From the NCBI GenBank assembly GCA_020846855.1, contig JADLDD010000053.1:1-58385 (forward strand): a stretch of DNA of 58,385 nt, in the 5' to 3' direction. The stretch comes from Acidimicrobiia bacterium. GTDB lineage: Bacteria; Actinomycetota; Acidimicrobiia; IMCC26256; JADLDD01. Shown in pieces: positions 43,254 through 52,791 of the stretch. Numbering within the stretch: the stretch's first letter is position 1; each line of letters starts with the position of its first letter. Position numbers and translations under genes: made by a program. The notes under the pieces are model-generated. The model was not told the origin of the DNA, did not search any database, and saw nothing but the letters and a program-made list of their open reading frames with translations.

Positions 43254-44044
43254 GGTCGGGACCCGGAGGGGCCGGCCCGGTCGAGGGCCCGACGGAGCTC
43301 GGCCACCGCCTCGCCGACCGCCTCGGGACCGCCGCCTTCGAGGAGGATCCGCACCAGGGCGCTGCCCACCACCACGCCGTCGGCCGCGCTCGAGGCCTCG
43401 GCGGCCTGCTCGGGCGTCGAGATGCCCACGCCGAGCAGCACGGGCTTGTCGGTGGCCTCGCGACACCGCCGCCCCATGCCCCGGGCCTCGGGCGCCAGGT
43501 CCCGCCGTTCACCGGTCACGCCGAGGAGGGCCACCGCGTAGAGGAAGCCCTCCGTCCGCGCCCCGATCCGCACCAGCCGCTCCGGCGGCGTGGTCGGCGC
43601 GGCGAGCAGGACCGGCGCCACGCCGGCCGCCGTCGCGGCTTCGCCCCACCCGTCGAGCTCGTCGAGGGGCAGGTCGGGGACGATCGCGCCCGCGATCCCG
43701 GCGTCGGCCAGGCTCCCGGCGAAGCGCTCGTGCCCGGCATGGAGGACCGGGTTGTAGTAGGTCATCACGACCACCGGCACGTCGACGTCGAGGCGGGCGG
43801 CCTCGGCCACGATCGACGCCGGGGTCGCCCCGGAGGCCAACGCCCGGTGGGAGGCCTCCTGGATCGTGGGTCCGTCCATGACCGGGTCGGAGAAGGGGAT
43901 GCCGACCTCCACCGCGTCGGCGCCGGCCGCGGCCGCGGCCCGCACGACGTCGGTCCAGCCCGCTCCGAACCCGCCGGTCACGTAGGGGACCAGCAGCGGG
44001 GCGCGCTCCCGCCGCGCCCGCAGATGGACCTCGAGGGGGGTCAT
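43250..44044 (-). CDS. trpA: Tryptophan synthase alpha subunit
   Basis: A 264-residue TIM-barrel lyase that releases indole from indole-glycerol phosphate. The catalytic Glu and Asp are in [20 protein letters not shown] (about 41-60). The phosphate-binding [12 protein letters not shown] is near 212. ATG 44044 overlaps the trpB stop as ATGA, in line with the alpha-beta complex being made in equal amounts. A small CxxC gene follows. Confidence 0.97.
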   Translation of the reverse strand: MTPLEVHLRARRERAPLLVPYVTGGFGAGWTDVVRAAAAAGADAVEVGIPFSDPVMDGPTIQEASHRALASGATPASIVAEAARLDVDVPVVVMTYYNPVLHAGHERFAGSLADAGIAGAIVPDLPLDELDGWGEAATAAGVAPVLLAAPTTPPERLVRIGARTEGFLYAVALLGVTGERRDLAPEARGMGRRCREATDKPVLLGVGISTPEQAAEASSAADGVVVGSALVRILLEGGGPEAVGEAVAELRRALDRAGPSGSRP

Positions 44045-45267
44045 CCCTCGCGCTCCGCGGCGAGCAGGTCGGCGACCTGCGCGGCGTCCTTGTCGCCCCG
44101 GCCCGACAGGGTCACCAGCACGGTGGCCCCCTCGGGGATGGACCGCCGGGCCTCGCGCGCCACCCAGGCCAGCGCGTGGGCCGACTCGAGAGCCGGCACG
44201 ATGCCCTCGGTGCGAGAAAGCAGCGAAAAGGCGTCGAGGGCCTCCCGGTCGGTCGCCGACTCGTAGCGGGCGCGGCCGGAGGCGGCCAGGGCCGCGTGCT
44301 CGGGGCCCACGCCGGGGTAGTCGAGCCCCGCCGACACGGAGTGCGCCTCGGCGATCTGGCCGTGCTCGTCCTGGAGGAACAGCGAGCGCGCGCCGTGCAG
44401 CACGCCCGGCACCCCCCGGGCCACCGACGCGCCGTGGCGGCCGGAGTCGAGGCCGTGCCCGGCGGCCTCCACCCCCACCAGTTCGGCGGGGCTGTCGAGG
44501 AAGCCGGCGAAGGTCCCGATCGCGTTCGACCCGCCCCCGACGCACGCGACCACGAGGTCGGGGTCGCGCCCCTCCAGCCGGTCGCGGCACTGCGCCCTCG
44601 CCTCCTCTCCCACGACCTTCTGGAGCTCGCGCACGATCCAGGGGAACGGGTGGGGCCCGACCACCGAGCCGAGGCAGTAGTGGGTGGTCCCCACCGTGGC
44701 GACCCACGCGCGGAGGGCCTCGTTCACGGCGTCCTTGAGGGTGGCGCTGCCCGACGTGACCGGCACCACCTCGGCGCCCAGGAGCCTCATGCGGAACACG
44801 TTGAGCGCCTGGCGCTCCACGTCGACGGCGCCCATGAACACCCGGCAGCCCAGCCCGAAGAGGGCGCACGCCGTGGCGGTGGCCACGCCGTGCTGGCCGG
44901 CCCCCGTCTCGGCGATCACCTCCGCCTTGCCCATACGCCGGGTGAGCAGGGCCTGGCCGAGCACGTTGTTGATCTTGTGGGAGCCGGTGTGGGTGAGATC
45001 CTCGCGCTTGAGCAGGATGCGTACGCCCAGCCGCTCCGACAGGCGGTGGCACTCCGTCACCGGCGTGGGCCGCCCCGCGTACTCGCCCAGCAGCCCGGCC
45101 AGCTCGTCGCGGAAGGCGGCGTCGGCCCAGGCGCGGGTGAACTCCCCCTCGAGCTCCACCAGCGCGGGGACGAGCGTCTCGGGCACGAACCGCCCCCCGA
45201 ACGCGCCGAAGCGACCCAGGCCGGTCGGGGGGGGCCCGGGCGGGCCGAGGGTCACCTCGCCCCGCAC
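44041..45267 (-). CDS. trpB: Tryptophan synthase beta subunit (TrpB1)
   Basis: The 408-residue PLP enzyme that joins indole and serine. The PLP lysine is in [13 protein letters not shown] (about 93-105). The substrate motif is [13 protein letters not shown], and the phosphate cup is [12 protein letters not shown] near 240. It is the canonical alpha-interacting form with trpA following. GTG 45267 starts the frame; a GTG four codons on (VTLGPPG) is a possible alternative. It is separated from trpF by 33 bases. Confidence 0.97.
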   Translation of the reverse strand: MRGEVTLGPPGPPPTGLGRFGAFGGRFVPETLVPALVELEGEFTRAWADAAFRDELAGLLGEYAGRPTPVTECHRLSERLGVRILLKREDLTHTGSHKINNVLGQALLTRRMGKAEVIAETGAGQHGVATATACALFGLGCRVFMGAVDVERQALNVFRMRLLGAEVVPVTSGSATLKDAVNEALRAWVATVGTTHYCLGSVVGPHPFPWIVRELQKVVGEEARAQCRDRLEGRDPDLVVACVGGGSNAIGTFAGFLDSPAELVGVEAAGHGLDSGRHGASVARGVPGVLHGARSLFLQDEHGQIAEAHSVSAGLDYPGVGPEHAALAASGRARYESATDREALDAFSLLSRTEGIVPALESAHALAWVAREARRSIPEGATVLVTLSGRGDKDAAQVADLLAAEREG

Positions 45268-45300
45268 GGCGTCACCGGTGTGGATGGCGGCACGGGACGC

Positions 45301-45990
45301 TCACGAACCGAACAGCGGGTCGTCGTCGGCCCAGTCGTAGGGCGTGCCGCCGGTGGGCACGAAGTGGTCCGCGTCGGAGAGCGCCTCGGCGGCGGCGCGG
45401 GCCGCGCTGACGAAGCGGCGCAGCTTGCGGGCGTCCTTGCGGCCCGGGGCCGACTCGACCCCGCTCGACACGTCGACGCCCCACGGCCGGACCCGGGCGA
45501 CGGCGTCGGCCACGTTGTCGGCGTTGAGGCCGCCGGCGAGGAGGAGGCGCACCCCACCGGGCACGCCGTCGGTGAGCGACCAGTCGAAGACGTGCCCCGA
45601 CCCGGGCGACGACGAGTCGACGAGGACGACGTCGGCGGGGCCGTTCACCGACGCCGCCAGGGCGCCGTCGCCGGCCGCGAAGGCCTGGATCACGAACGGG
45701 ACCCGCGACCGGACGCTGCGGACCTCCGAGAGCGGCTCCCGGCCGTGGAGCTGCGCGCCGCTCAGGCCGACCTTGTTGACCACCTCGACGACCCGGTCGG
45801 GCCGTTCGTTGCGGAACACGCCCACCGTCACGACCTCGGGCGGGAGCCGGCGCACGATGTCGCGGACGGTCCCGGGCTTGACCTGGCGGGTGCTGCCCGG
45901 CGCGAACACGAACCCCAGCGCGTCGGCACCCAGGGCGACCGCGAGGAGGGCGTCGTCCTCGTTGGTGATCCCGCAGACCTTCACGAACAC
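45301..45990 (-). CDS. trpF: Phosphoribosylanthranilate isomerase
   Basis: A 229-residue TIM barrel that converts phosphoribosylanthranilate to CdRP. The catalytic Cys is in FVKVCGITN (2-10). The catalytic Asp is in VLVDSSSPG (about 123) and the phosphate site in LAGGLNADNVADA. The last 25 residues extend past the usual barrel end. GTG 45990 follows TACGGT by 8 bases, suggesting its own leaderless promoter within the trp block, 78 bases downstream of trpB2. Confidence 0.95.
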   Translation of the reverse strand: MFVKVCGITNEDDALLAVALGADALGFVFAPGSTRQVKPGTVRDIVRRLPPEVVTVGVFRNERPDRVVEVVNKVGLSGAQLHGREPLSEVRSVRSRVPFVIQAFAAGDGALAASVNGPADVVLVDSSSPGSGHVFDWSLTDGVPGGVRLLLAGGLNADNVADAVARVRPWGVDVSSGVESAPGRKDARKLRRFVSAARAAAEALSDADHFVPTGGTPYDWADDDPLFGS

Positions 45991-45998
45991 AGGTTCCG

Positions 45999-46004
45999 AC
46001 CGTA
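45999..46004 (-). promoter_or_regulatory. -10 box of trpF (leaderless)
   Basis: TACGGT on the minus strand lies 8 bases before GTG 45990. It would allow trpF-trpB-trpA to be made independently of trpC-trpB2. Confidence 0.45.
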
Positions 46005-46068
46005 CCCGAACGCGGCCGCCCGGAACGGGACCGGACCCCGGCGTCGCGGTCGCCGCGGCCGGGAGCGA

Positions 46069-47322
46069 TCAGGCGTCGATGAGCCGGTCGTGGAGGTAGT
46101 CGTCGTAGGCGGAGAGGTCGAGGAAGCCGTGGCCGGAGAAGTTGAAGAGGATCACCTTCTCCTCCCCCGTCTCCTTGGCCGCGAGGGCCTCGTCGACGGC
46201 GGCCCGCACCGCGTGCCCGGTCTCGGGCGCGGGAACCTTCCCCTCGGCCCGGGCGAACTGCACGCTGGCCTCGAAGGTCTTCCCCTGGGGCAGCGCCAGC
46301 GCCTCCATCCGGCCCGCCTTGACCAGGTTGGAGATGATCGGCGAGTCGCCGTGGTAGCGCAGCCCGCCGGCGTGGATCGAGGGGGGCACGAAGTCGTGGC
46401 CGAGGGTGTACATGGGCAGGAGGGGGGTCATTCCGACGCTGTCGCCGAAGTCGTAGTCGAAGCGCCCCTCGGTGAGCGTGGGGCAGCTCGACGGCTCGAC
46501 GGCGACGAGCCGCACGTCGCGGTCGTCGAGGAAGGGAAGGGCGATCCCGCCGAGGTTGGAGCCCCCGCCGCACGACGCGATCACCACGTCGGGCCGCTCC
46601 TCGCCCGCCAGCGCGAGCTGGTCGCGGGCCTCGAGGCCGATGATCGTCTGGTGCAGCAGCACGTGGTTGAGCACCGAGCCCAGCGAGTAGTGGGTGTCGT
46701 CACGGCCGGCGGCGTCGCGCACGGCGTCGGTGATCGCGAGCCCGAGCGAACCGGGGTGGGAGGGGTCGTCGACGGGCGACGGCACCACCGAGCCGCCCCA
46801 GGTCTCCATGATCACGCGGCGGTAGGGCTTCTGCTCGTAGGAGGCCCGGACCATGTAGACCTTGCACTCCACGTCGAACTGCGCGCAGGCGAAGCTCAGG
46901 GCCGTGCCCCACTGGCCGGCGCCGGTCTCGGTGGTGAGGCGCTTGGTGCCCTCGGCCTGGTTGTAGAAGGCCTGCGCCACCGCGGTGTTGGTCTTGTGCG
47001 ACCCCGACGGCGAGACGGACTCGTCCTTGTAGTAGATGCGGGCCGGGGTGCCGAGCTCCTTCTCGAGGCGCTCGGCGCGCACCAGCGGGGTGGGGCGCCA
47101 CAGGCGCAGGATGTCGATCACCTCGCCCGGGATGTCGATCCACACGTCGGTGGACATCTCCTGGGCGATCAACCCCATGGGGAAGAGCGGGGCCAGGTCG
47201 TCGGGGCCGGCCGGCTCGCGGGTGGCGGGGTGCAGCGGCGGCTGGAGGGGCTCGGGCAGCGACGGCAGGGCGTTGAACCACGCCGTGGGCATGCTCTCGG
47301 CGGGCAGGTGGAAGCGGGTCAC
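46069..47322 (-). CDS. TrpB2-type tryptophan synthase beta-like protein
   Basis: A 417-residue PLP enzyme distinct from trpB downstream. [14 protein letters not shown] (about 103-116) has the PLP lysine, [17 protein letters not shown] (about 124-140) replaces the GQHG of TrpB1, and [14 protein letters not shown] near 240 is the phosphate cup. An N-terminal extension (about 1-45) and these variants fit the TrpB2 group, often thought to act without TrpA, for indole salvage or on serine. GTG 47322 overlaps the trpC stop as GTGA. The role here is open. Confidence 0.92.
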   Translation of the reverse strand: MTRFHLPAESMPTAWFNALPSLPEPLQPPLHPATREPAGPDDLAPLFPMGLIAQEMSTDVWIDIPGEVIDILRLWRPTPLVRAERLEKELGTPARIYYKDESVSPSGSHKTNTAVAQAFYNQAEGTKRLTTETGAGQWGTALSFACAQFDVECKVYMVRASYEQKPYRRVIMETWGGSVVPSPVDDPSHPGSLGLAITDAVRDAAGRDDTHYSLGSVLNHVLLHQTIIGLEARDQLALAGEERPDVVIASCGGGSNLGGIALPFLDDRDVRLVAVEPSSCPTLTEGRFDYDFGDSVGMTPLLPMYTLGHDFVPPSIHAGGLRYHGDSPIISNLVKAGRMEALALPQGKTFEASVQFARAEGKVPAPETGHAVRAAVDEALAAKETGEEKVILFNFSGHGFLDLSAYDDYLHDRLIDA

Positions 47323-48155
47323 GGACTTGTCTCCTGTTGCGGGGCCGGCGGCCGGGTTCGCGGCCCGACGCGGGAACCGGTGAGGTCGCGCAGCGTAGCG
47401 GCCGGGTCGGCCGAGCGTACGAGGAACTCGCCCACCAGCACGGCGTCGAAGCCGGCGGCGGCCATCCGCGCCGCGTCGGCCGGGGAGCGGATCGCGCTCT
47501 CGGCCACGGCCGTCACGCCCTCCGGCAGCCGGCCGGCCAGGCGCTCGGGGGTGGAGAGGTCCTCGGCGAAGTCGCCCAGGTCCCGGGCGTTGACCCCCAC
47601 GATCTGCGCCCCGGCGCCGAGGGCCCGGTCGATCTCGCGGGCGTGGTGCGCCTCGACCAGCACCGCCAGGCCGAGCTCGGCGGCCAGGGCGTGCAGGGCG
47701 CGCAGGCGGCCGTCGTCGGGGAGGGCGGCGACGATCAGGAGCATGGCGTCGGCGGCGAGCCGCGTCTCGTAGACCTGCACCTCGTCGATCACGAAATCCT
47801 TGCGCAGCACGGGCCGGTCGACGGCCGACCGCGCCGCGGCGAGGTCGTCGAGGTCGCCACCGAAGTACTCGGCGTCGGTCAGCACCGACAGCGCCGCGGC
47901 CCCTCCCTCGGCGTAGGCCCGCGCGATCCGCGCCGGGTCGAGGTCGGGGGCCAGCGCCCCCTTCGACGGCGACCGGCGCTTGATCTCGGCGATGACGGTC
48001 AGGTGCCCGCCGGCGCCGGTGAGCGCGGTGCGGAAGTCGCGCCCCGCCCGCTCGGTGCCGAAGGCCCGCGCCTCCCGCTCCAGGGCGGCCCGTCGGCCGG
48101 CCAGCGCCGCGACCTCGCGGCGCTTCGTGTCGAGGATCCGGTCGAGGACGCTCAC
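47319..48155 (-). CDS. trpC: Indole-3-glycerol-phosphate synthase
   Basis: A 278-residue TIM barrel that closes the indole ring. [13 protein letters not shown] (about 55-67) carries the catalytic Lys, RKDFVID (about 117) the second lysine, and VAESAIRS (about 218) the phosphate region. The C terminus is about 20 residues longer than usual and Pro-rich. GTG 48155 has GAGAAT 7 bases upstream and starts the trpC-trpB2 unit. The divergent GH1 gene begins 66 bases away. Confidence 0.96.
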   Translation of the reverse strand: MSVLDRILDTKRREVAALAGRRAALEREARAFGTERAGRDFRTALTGAGGHLTVIAEIKRRSPSKGALAPDLDPARIARAYAEGGAAALSVLTDAEYFGGDLDDLAAARSAVDRPVLRKDFVIDEVQVYETRLAADAMLLIVAALPDDGRLRALHALAAELGLAVLVEAHHAREIDRALGAGAQIVGVNARDLGDFAEDLSTPERLAGRLPEGVTAVAESAIRSPADAARMAAAGFDAVLVGEFLVRSADPAATLRDLTGSRVGPRTRPPAPQQETSP

Positions 48156-48162
48156 CGGCCGG

Positions 48163-48168
48163 ATTCTC
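48163..48168 (-). promoter_or_regulatory. -10-like box of trpC (leaderless)
   Basis: GAGAAT on the minus strand is 7 bases before GTG 48155. No trp leader peptide or T-box is seen in the 65-base gap. Confidence 0.35.
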
Positions 48169-48206
48169 CCATCCGCGCCTCCCGGCGGGCGATCGGGGGG
48201 CCCGGT

Positions 48207-48212
48207 TACGAT
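48207..48212 (+). promoter_or_regulatory. -10 box of the GH1 gene (leaderless)
   Basis: TACGAT lies 8 bases before ATG 48221, the same hexamer as in the rRNA promoter but without a clear -35. Confidence 0.45.
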
Positions 48213-48220
48213 CCCGGCCC

Positions 48221-49396
48221 ATGCCTACGACTCTGCCCGACGGGTTCCTCTGGGGTACCGCCACCGCCGCCCACCAGGTGGAGGGCGGCAACTGGAACAA
48301 CGACTGGTGGGCGTTCGAGCACCGCGAGGGGACGCCGTGCGCGGAACCGTCCGCCGACGCCTGCGACCAGTACCACCTCTACCGCGACGACCTGGCCCTC
48401 CTCGCCGGCCTCGGCTTCGGCGCGTACCGCTTCTCGGTCGAGTGGTCGCGCATCGAGCCCGAGGAGGGCGAGTTCTCCGCCGCCGCCCTCGACCACTACC
48501 GCCGGGTGCTCGCCGCCTGCCACGAGCACGGGATCCTGCCCGTGGTCACCTACCACCACTTCACCACGCCGCGGTGGGCCGCCGAGGACGGCGGCTGGGC
48601 CAACCCGGCGATCGTCGACCGGTTCGCGCGGTTCTGCGCGCGGACCGCCGCGGCGCTGGGCGACCTGACCGGCATGGCCTGCACGATCAACGAGCCCAAC
48701 GTCGTCTCCATCATGGGCTACCTGATCGGCATGTTCCCCCCGGGGGAGAACGACCTCGGCCGCTACGCCACGGTGAACGCGAACCTCATCGCCGCCCACG
48801 CCAAGGCCTTCGGGGTCATCAAGGCCGGACCGGGCGACGCCCCCGTCGGGCTGTGCGTGGCCATGGGCGACTGGTGGGTGCCCGAGGGGAGCGACGAGGT
48901 CCTGGCCGACGTCCGCCACATGCACGAGGGCCAGTTCCTCGAGGCGGCCCGCGACGGCGACTTCGTCGGGGTGCAGGCCTACTCGCGGACCCGCCTCGAC
49001 GGGCAGGGGATGCCGCTCGGCCCCGAGGAGGGGATCGAGGTCCTCGACATGGGCTACGAGTACTGGCCCCAGGCGCTGGAGGTGTCGATCCGGCACGCCG
49101 TCGAGGTTTCGCGGCTCCCGGTGTACGTGACCGAGAACGGGATCGGCACCACCGACGACGACCAGCGGATCCGCTACGTGACCGACGCCCTCGGCGGCCT
49201 CGGGCGCTGCCTCGACGACGGCCTCGACGTGCGGGGCTACTTCTACTGGTCGCTGCTCGACAACTTCGAGTGGGCGCTGGGGTACATGCCCCGCTTCGGG
49301 CTGGTCGCCGTCGACCGGGCCACCCAGCGGCGGGCCGTCAAGCCGTCGGCCACGTGGCTGGGCGAGCTGGCCCGCACCAACCGCCTGCCCGCCTGA
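48221..49396 (+). CDS. Glycoside hydrolase family 1 beta-glucosidase
   Basis: A 391-residue cytoplasmic retaining beta-glycosidase. The acid/base Glu is in CTINEPNVV (about 162-170) and the nucleophile Glu in VYVTENGIG (about 305-313). The N-terminal [22 protein letters not shown] and C-terminal [17 protein letters not shown] are family signatures. It is shorter than the usual 440-470 residues, with loops trimmed, as in some actinobacterial members. Substrate may be cellobiose or other beta-glucosides. It starts a plus-strand block, followed about 100 bases on by a two-component pair. Confidence 0.93.
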   Translation: MPTTLPDGFLWGTATAAHQVEGGNWNNDWWAFEHREGTPCAEPSADACDQYHLYRDDLALLAGLGFGAYRFSVEWSRIEPEEGEFSAAALDHYRRVLAACHEHGILPVVTYHHFTTPRWAAEDGGWANPAIVDRFARFCARTAAALGDLTGMACTINEPNVVSIMGYLIGMFPPGENDLGRYATVNANLIAAHAKAFGVIKAGPGDAPVGLCVAMGDWWVPEGSDEVLADVRHMHEGQFLEAARDGDFVGVQAYSRTRLDGQGMPLGPEEGIEVLDMGYEYWPQALEVSIRHAVEVSRLPVYVTENGIGTTDDDQRIRYVTDALGGLGRCLDDGLDVRGYFYWSLLDNFEWALGYMPRFGLVAVDRATQRRAVKPSATWLGELARTNRLPA

Positions 49397-49488
49397 GGTC
49401 CCGGATCCACCCGGTTCGGCGGCGGGCGGGTCCGGCCGCCTCACGGAGCCATCGCGCGGGGATCACGCGCTCCTGACGTGCCCGGTGC

Positions 49489-49494
49489 GACGAT
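49489..49494 (+). promoter_or_regulatory. -10-like box of the response regulator gene (leaderless)
   Basis: GACGAT lies 6 bases before GTG 49501. It matches the window's other leaderless starts except at the first base. Confidence 0.3.
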
Positions 49495-49500
49495 GGGGCG

Positions 49501-50202
<702 letters not shown>

Positions 50203-50210
50203 ACGCGTCC

Positions 50211-51842
50211 ATGGCCGAGCCTCCGGAGTCGATCGTCACCGGCACGCCGGCCGGTGACGACGGCTCCCGACCCGGGCCCGGCCTGCGGACCCGGTTGTTC
50301 GCGGCGATGCTGGTGGTGGCCGTCGGCGTGCTCGCGGTCTCGGGCGCGCTCACGCTGCTGCTGGCCCGCCGCGCGGCCCAGGACGCCGCCCTGAGCTCGT
50401 TGCGCCGGGAGGCGCCGGCACTCGCCTCCCGGGTCGACGCGTTCGTGCGCCAGGTCCGGGCCGAGGATGCGGGCACGCCGCGGCGTGATCTCCGCCTGCG
50501 GGCCGTGCTCCGGGCCGCGCTCGAGGTGAGCCGCGCCGGGGTGGCGACGATCACCCCCGAGGGCGAGGTGGTCGACGGGATCGCCGGCCTGACCGGATCG
50601 TCGTCGCGCGCCGGGGCCCGCCAGGTCGCCCCACCGGCGTCGCTGCCCCCGGGGGTGGAACCCGACGACCTCGACGCGGCCGCCCTGAGCGCCGGGCACC
50701 AGGTGAGCGGGCGGGCCTCGGCGCGCGACGTGGTGTTCGTCGCCGAGCCCCTGACCCCGACCGCGGGCGGCCGGGGCGTCGTGGTCGTCTCCGAGGAGAT
50801 CCCGGCGAACCCCGCCCGGAGCGCGGCGAGCTACTTCATGGTCGCGGCGGCCGTCGCGCTGGCCCTCGCCGCGGCCGTCGCGCTCGTCGTCAGCCGGTTC
50901 CTGACCCGCCGGCTCGGACGGGTCGACGCCGCCGCGCACCGCATCGCGTCCGGCGACCTCTCCGCACGCGCCGCGCTGTCCGATCGGCACGACGAGATCG
51001 GCCGCCTCGGCGCCGCCTTCGACGAGATGGCGGCGCGGCTGGAGCGCTCCCGGGAGCTGGACCGGGCGTTCCTGCTGAGCGTCTCGCACGACCTGCGTAC
51101 CCCGCTCACCTCGATCCGGGGCTTCGCCGAGGGCATCCTCGACGGCACCGTGGAGGGCGACGACGCCACCCGGCACGCCGCGGAGGTCGTCCTGTCCGAG
51201 GCCCGCCGCCTGGAGCGGCTCGTGGCCGACCTCCTCGACCTGGCGCGCCTCGACGCCCACCGCTTCTCCCTCACCCCGACAGCCTGCGACGCGGCCGAGG
51301 TGGTCCGCCGAACCGCCGAGGGATTCGGTCCCTCCGCGGCCGGGCTCGGACTGGACCTGCGCGTCGACGCACCGATGGCCGTCCCGGCCCGCCTCGACGT
51401 GGAGCGCACGGCCCAGCTGGTGGCCAACCTGGTCGAGAACGCCCTCAAGTACGCGACGACGACGGTGATGGTGACGGTCGAGGTCGAGGCCGGCGCCGGG
51501 AGCCACTCGGGCCCCGGCGGAGTCGCCGGCCCGCCGGCGTGGTTCTCGGTGCGGGTCGCCGACGACGGACCCGGCGTTCCCGCCGCGGAGGAGAGCCGGG
51601 TCTTCGAGCGCCTCTACCAGGCCCGCCCGGCCGCGGGCCGGACGATCGGGACGGGCCTGGGGCTCGCCATCGTCCGCGACCTGGCCACGGCGATGGGGGG
51701 CTCGGTGACGCTCGCCACGCCCCGCGCCGAGGCGGGCACCGGTGAGCGCGACCGTGACACCACGGGAACGTGGACGACCTTCCTGGTCCGGCTCCCCACC
51801 TCGGCCGGCTCGACCCTCAACGAGCCGGCAGCGCCTCGATGA
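50211..51842 (+). CDS. Sensor histidine kinase
   Basis: A 543-residue membrane kinase paired with the upstream regulator. Span 1 is at about 28-52 and span 2 at about 205-229, enclosing an extracytoplasmic sensor domain. A HAMP domain (about 230-285) follows, then HisKA with the phospho-His in LLSVSHDLRTPLTSIRGFAEG. The ATPase domain has N box LVENALKYA, G1 VADDGPGVP and G2 IGTGLGLAIVRDL. ATG 50211 is 8 bases after the regulator stop. Its last 26 bp overlap the convergent ygfZ gene. The stimulus is unknown. Confidence 0.94.
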   Translation: MAEPPESIVTGTPAGDDGSRPGPGLRTRLFAAMLVVAVGVLAVSGALTLLLARRAAQDAALSSLRREAPALASRVDAFVRQVRAEDAGTPRRDLRLRAVLRAALEVSRAGVATITPEGEVVDGIAGLTGSSSRAGARQVAPPASLPPGVEPDDLDAAALSAGHQVSGRASARDVVFVAEPLTPTAGGRGVVVVSEEIPANPARSAASYFMVAAAVALALAAAVALVVSRFLTRRLGRVDAAAHRIASGDLSARAALSDRHDEIGRLGAAFDEMAARLERSRELDRAFLLSVSHDLRTPLTSIRGFAEGILDGTVEGDDATRHAAEVVLSEARRLERLVADLLDLARLDAHRFSLTPTACDAAEVVRRTAEGFGPSAAGLGLDLRVDAPMAVPARLDVERTAQLVANLVENALKYATTTVMVTVEVEAGAGSHSGPGGVAGPPAWFSVRVADDGPGVPAAEESRVFERLYQARPAAGRTIGTGLGLAIVRDLATAMGGSVTLATPRAEAGTGERDRDTTGTWTTFLVRLPTSAGSTLNEPAAPR

Positions 51843-52791
51843 CCACGGGGCGACCCGCCACCGCGGCACCGGCCGGGGGCTCCACCTCACGGCGCACGTA
51901 GCCCAGAGCGAGGCCGGTGGTGCTGCTGGTCACCGCACCCACGGCGGTGGCGCCGACCACCACCTCGGCTCCGGGCGCGAGCCGGACGTGGGGCTCCGCC
52001 GGCCGCAGGTGCCGTAGGTAGCGGTTCACGTGGCCTCGAGCGTGGATGCGCCCGACCACCTCCTGGCCGACGAAGCAGCCCTTGTCGAACGACACCGCGT
52101 CGACGTCGAGGAACGCCTCCTGCGGGAACGTCGACCGGTCCAGCTCGGCGCCGGAGCGGGGGACGCCGCAACGGATCCGCAGCTCCTCGTAGCCGGTGTC
52201 GTCGCCGACCTCCACCGCCCGTTCCTCCAGGGCCGCGGCCGCCCCGGCGAGCCCCGCGAGCGGGGCCACGACGTCGAAACCGGGGACCCCCGGCCAGCCG
52301 TGGGCGGTGGTCCCGCCCCCGGAGCCGGCGACGGCCGCCTCGGCGACGGGCCGCAGCCCGGGCGCCGAACGGCCGCGCACCGCGATGGCCCCCCAGGTCG
52401 CCGACCGGTCGTCGATCCGGACGTCGACCCGGATCCGGTAGCCCTCGAGCCGCGCCGCCAGCCGGCCCGCGTCGCCCGGATCACAGACCAGCCACGCCTC
52501 GTCGGGACCGCGCCGCCAGAACCGCGTGGCCACCTCCAGGCGGCCACGCGGATCGAGCAGCAGCGCCGGAGCGGAATAGCCGGGGGCGACGCTTTCCACA
52601 TCCTGCGACAGCAGGCTCTGGAGGAAGGCGATCGCGTCGGGACCGCCGATCGCAACCGGCGCGGCGACCGGGCACGCGAAGAGGGTGGCGTCGACGGCCC
52701 CGGGCGCCGGGACCTTCAGTGCTCCGGCCCCCCCGACAGTGCGGTCGAGGCCGCCGCCGCGGTGAGCAGGGCCTGGGCCTTGTTGGAGCAC
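51817..52791 (-). CDS. YgfZ/GcvT-family folate-binding protein, start uncertain
   Basis: A protein of about 300 residues in the YgfZ group, which helps repair or maintain iron-sulfur enzymes and binds folate. KGCFVGQEVVGRIHARGHVNR is cut here to its key part: KGCFVGQE, with the conserved Cys, near residue 240. The N-terminal IGGPDAIAFLQSLLSQD is also typical. The protein's family-like start (about 52719) follows trpE with no ATG, GTG or TTG. The only canonical in-frame start is GTG 52791, inside trpE. A CTG overlapping the trpE stop (CTGA, 52719-52717) is the alternative. It is likely coupled to trpE. Confidence 0.85.
   Translation of the reverse strand: MLQQGPGPAHRGGGLDRTVGGAGALKVPAPGAVDATLFACPVAAPVAIGGPDAIAFLQSLLSQDVESVAPGYSAPALLLDPRGRLEVATRFWRRGPDEAWLVCDPGDAGRLAARLEGYRIRVDVRIDDRSATWGAIAVRGRSAPGLRPVAEAAVAGSGGGTTAHGWPGVPGFDVVAPLAGLAGAAAALEERAVEVGDDTGYEELRIRCGVPRSGAELDRSTFPQEAFLDVDAVSFDKGCFVGQEVVGRIHARGHVNRYLRHLRPAEPHVRLAPGAEVVVGATAVGAVTSSTTGLALGYVRREVEPPAGAAVAGRPVVIEALPAR

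Noticed and set aside
48156-48220. trp leader peptide or T-box upstream of trpC
   Set aside because: The 65-base gap contains no Trp-codon run, T-box consensus or terminator pair.
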